Below are positions 62,735-64,000 of a stretch of 64,000 bases of DNA, piece by piece. Numbering within the stretch: the first letter of the stretch is position 1; the number at the start of each line of letters is the position of its first letter. Source of the stretch: Capitulum mitella (Eukaryota; Arthropoda; Thecostraca; Pollicipedomorpha; Pollicipedidae); the NCBI GenBank assembly GCA_030062745.1, contig CP099839.1, positions 21,585,324-21,649,323 on the forward strand, given 5' to 3'. The notes under the pieces were generated by a model. The model ran no database searches. It saw only the letters and a list, made by a program, of their open reading frames with translations, and was not told the DNA's origin. A program made the translations under genes and the position numbers.

Positions 62735-64000
62735 CAGTGGCGTAGCCAAGGGGGGCTTAAAGTGGCCATGGCCCCCCTGGAGGCCAAGGGGCCAAAAGCC
62801 CCAGTTCCTTGAATAGCGTGGTTCGCCCTTAGGGCGTCTTACGTTGTTCGAAACAGACAAAGTAAAATAAGAATATTTTAAGCATTAAAGAAGGCTTACG
62901 AACCTAAAGAAAACGTACTCCGAATATACAAGAGGGCTTTGTGTGCTATGGAGGAGAGGTCCGTGGTCTGAACGAGCGTTTAGGGGCTCTTTCTAGCTTG
63001 TAGGGGAGTTCACTGCTTGTCTGGGGAGGGCCCCCTGCCGGCCCATAAAGAGCCCCTGTCAGCCTCTGAAAGGGACCTCCTTTCGGTCTGGAAGAAGGCC
63101 CCTTCCCCTGCCTCCAGAGGTCGACAGGGGCCCTTTATAGGCGGAAAGGGTGCCCTCTACAGTTAGGCAGTGATCCCCCTGGCCAACAGAGGACCCCTAA
63201 ACGATCATTCAGGGGTTCCTGCTTTCCTGTACAGATGTCCCTGCCGACCTGTAAGAGGCATCCGCCAGGTCGGCTAGAACATCTTTACAGGCGAGCTTGG
63301 ACCTTAGTTACACGACAGCGGGGCCCCTTTATAAACCGACAATAATTTTAACCACATGGGCCCCAACTGATTACGAGGGCCAGGCGCGGATCCAAAGAGG
63401 GGAGCAATTTGAGGCGATCGCCCACTCCTCCCTGAGGCCTGAGAAGGGGCCCGTCTCAGACTTAAAAGGAGCCCCAAAGGGGTCCCGTATGAGCTTCACG
63501 GGTCTATATATATATAAGAACCTGGCGGGCTCTTCATGCAGTCAGGGAGACCTCCTGGAGGGTTAGATGACCTCTGAGACACATAGAGGGCCCCTTAAGC
63601 TCCCAAAGGGCCCCTGAGGCCACAACAGGGCCCCAACACGGCAGAGTGTCCCTGAGACCCTCAGATGGCTCATAGGGTCCCTAAGATGGCCCAGATGAGG
63701 ACTGAGTCCCTCGGGGGGCCCCTGTGAGTTAACAGCTGAAAGTTCTTGATGTTGTCAAAGGGCCTCCGGGAGGGTAAATGAGACCCTGACTCTGTAAGAT
63801 GGTCCCTAAGATGGAAAGAAGAGCCCTTGAAACTCTTCAAGGGCCCCAACACGGCAAAGTAGTCCATGAGTGCTAAAATTTCCAGAGAGGCACCTGAGAC
63901 GGAAAGAACTTAAGGGGGTGCCTGGTACGGGCTAAGAAGACCCTGGCCAGCCAGAGCGGCCCCCTGAACGGGGGTTCGTCGGTGACCTTCTCAACGTCGA
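62735..64000. mobile_element. hAT-family left end followed by GGCCCC-rich degenerate repeats, open at window end
   Basis: CAGTGGCGTAGCCAAGGGGG at 62735 is the family's left terminus, inserted exactly at the edge of the preceding element. From about 63010 to the window end the DNA is a run of roughly 20-30-bp degenerate units around AGGGCCCCTGAG. No right terminus is seen before 64000. A second hAT-like start (CAGGCGCGGATCC) lies at about 63380. Confidence 0.5.

Overview
This window is eukaryotic (metazoan, most likely an invertebrate) genomic DNA. Coding sequence is broken into short exons of about 75-370 bp with GT-AG boundaries and consistent phases. There are no operons or ribosome binding sites, and introns and intergenic DNA hold microsatellites, minisatellites and DNA-transposon remnants. 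Two genes are recognisable, both on the + strand. The phylum cannot be fixed from the sequence alone; an arthropod such as a crustacean, or another marine invertebrate, would fit.

Gene 1 (2681-29012) is a Draper/CED-1/MEGF10-11-type engulfment receptor. Seventeen exons encode about 998 residues: most of an EMI domain, about 15-16 atypical EGF repeats, one transmembrane helix, and a cytoplasmic tail with an NPxY motif, paired YxxI motifs and a conserved C-terminal YDRL block. The signal-peptide exon lies upstream of the window or was not recognised. The reading frame is complete except for two single-base insertions in exon 7 (19061-19064 and 19089-19092), which look like homopolymer errors. 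Exon 8 uses a GC donor. A poly(A) signal lies at 30440.

Gene 2 (49674-60045, open at both ends) is an SLC14-type urea transporter. Seven exons cover both halves of the internally duplicated fold (about 332 residues). The C-terminal exon is not seen. The N-terminus may be a two-codon first exon in a GC-rich island at 42.0-42.35 kb, but this is only a candidate. The NPxxG-type signature motifs are divergent.

Layout: 1-2.7 kb is GC-rich with no recognised gene. Gene 1 fills 2.7-30.4 kb, with GC-rich introns up to about 20 kb and AT-richer introns after that. 30.5-42 kb is AT-rich, gene-poor and filled with transposon remnants: a piggyBac-like TTAA element, a 3.4-kb hAT-like element with 15-bp inverted repeats and an 8-bp target duplication, hAT MITEs and a tRNA-derived SINE. 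42-49.7 kb is mostly unassigned. Gene 2 occupies 49.7-60 kb, with three intronic minisatellites. One of these is a 51-bp array derived from its own exon and splice donor. 61.2-64 kb is repetitive DNA.

The two genes have no evident functional link. The notable material beyond them is the exon-born repeat in the urea transporter, the family of roughly 1.2-1.5-kb elements rich in GGTCA half-sites, and the well-preserved transposon boundaries.
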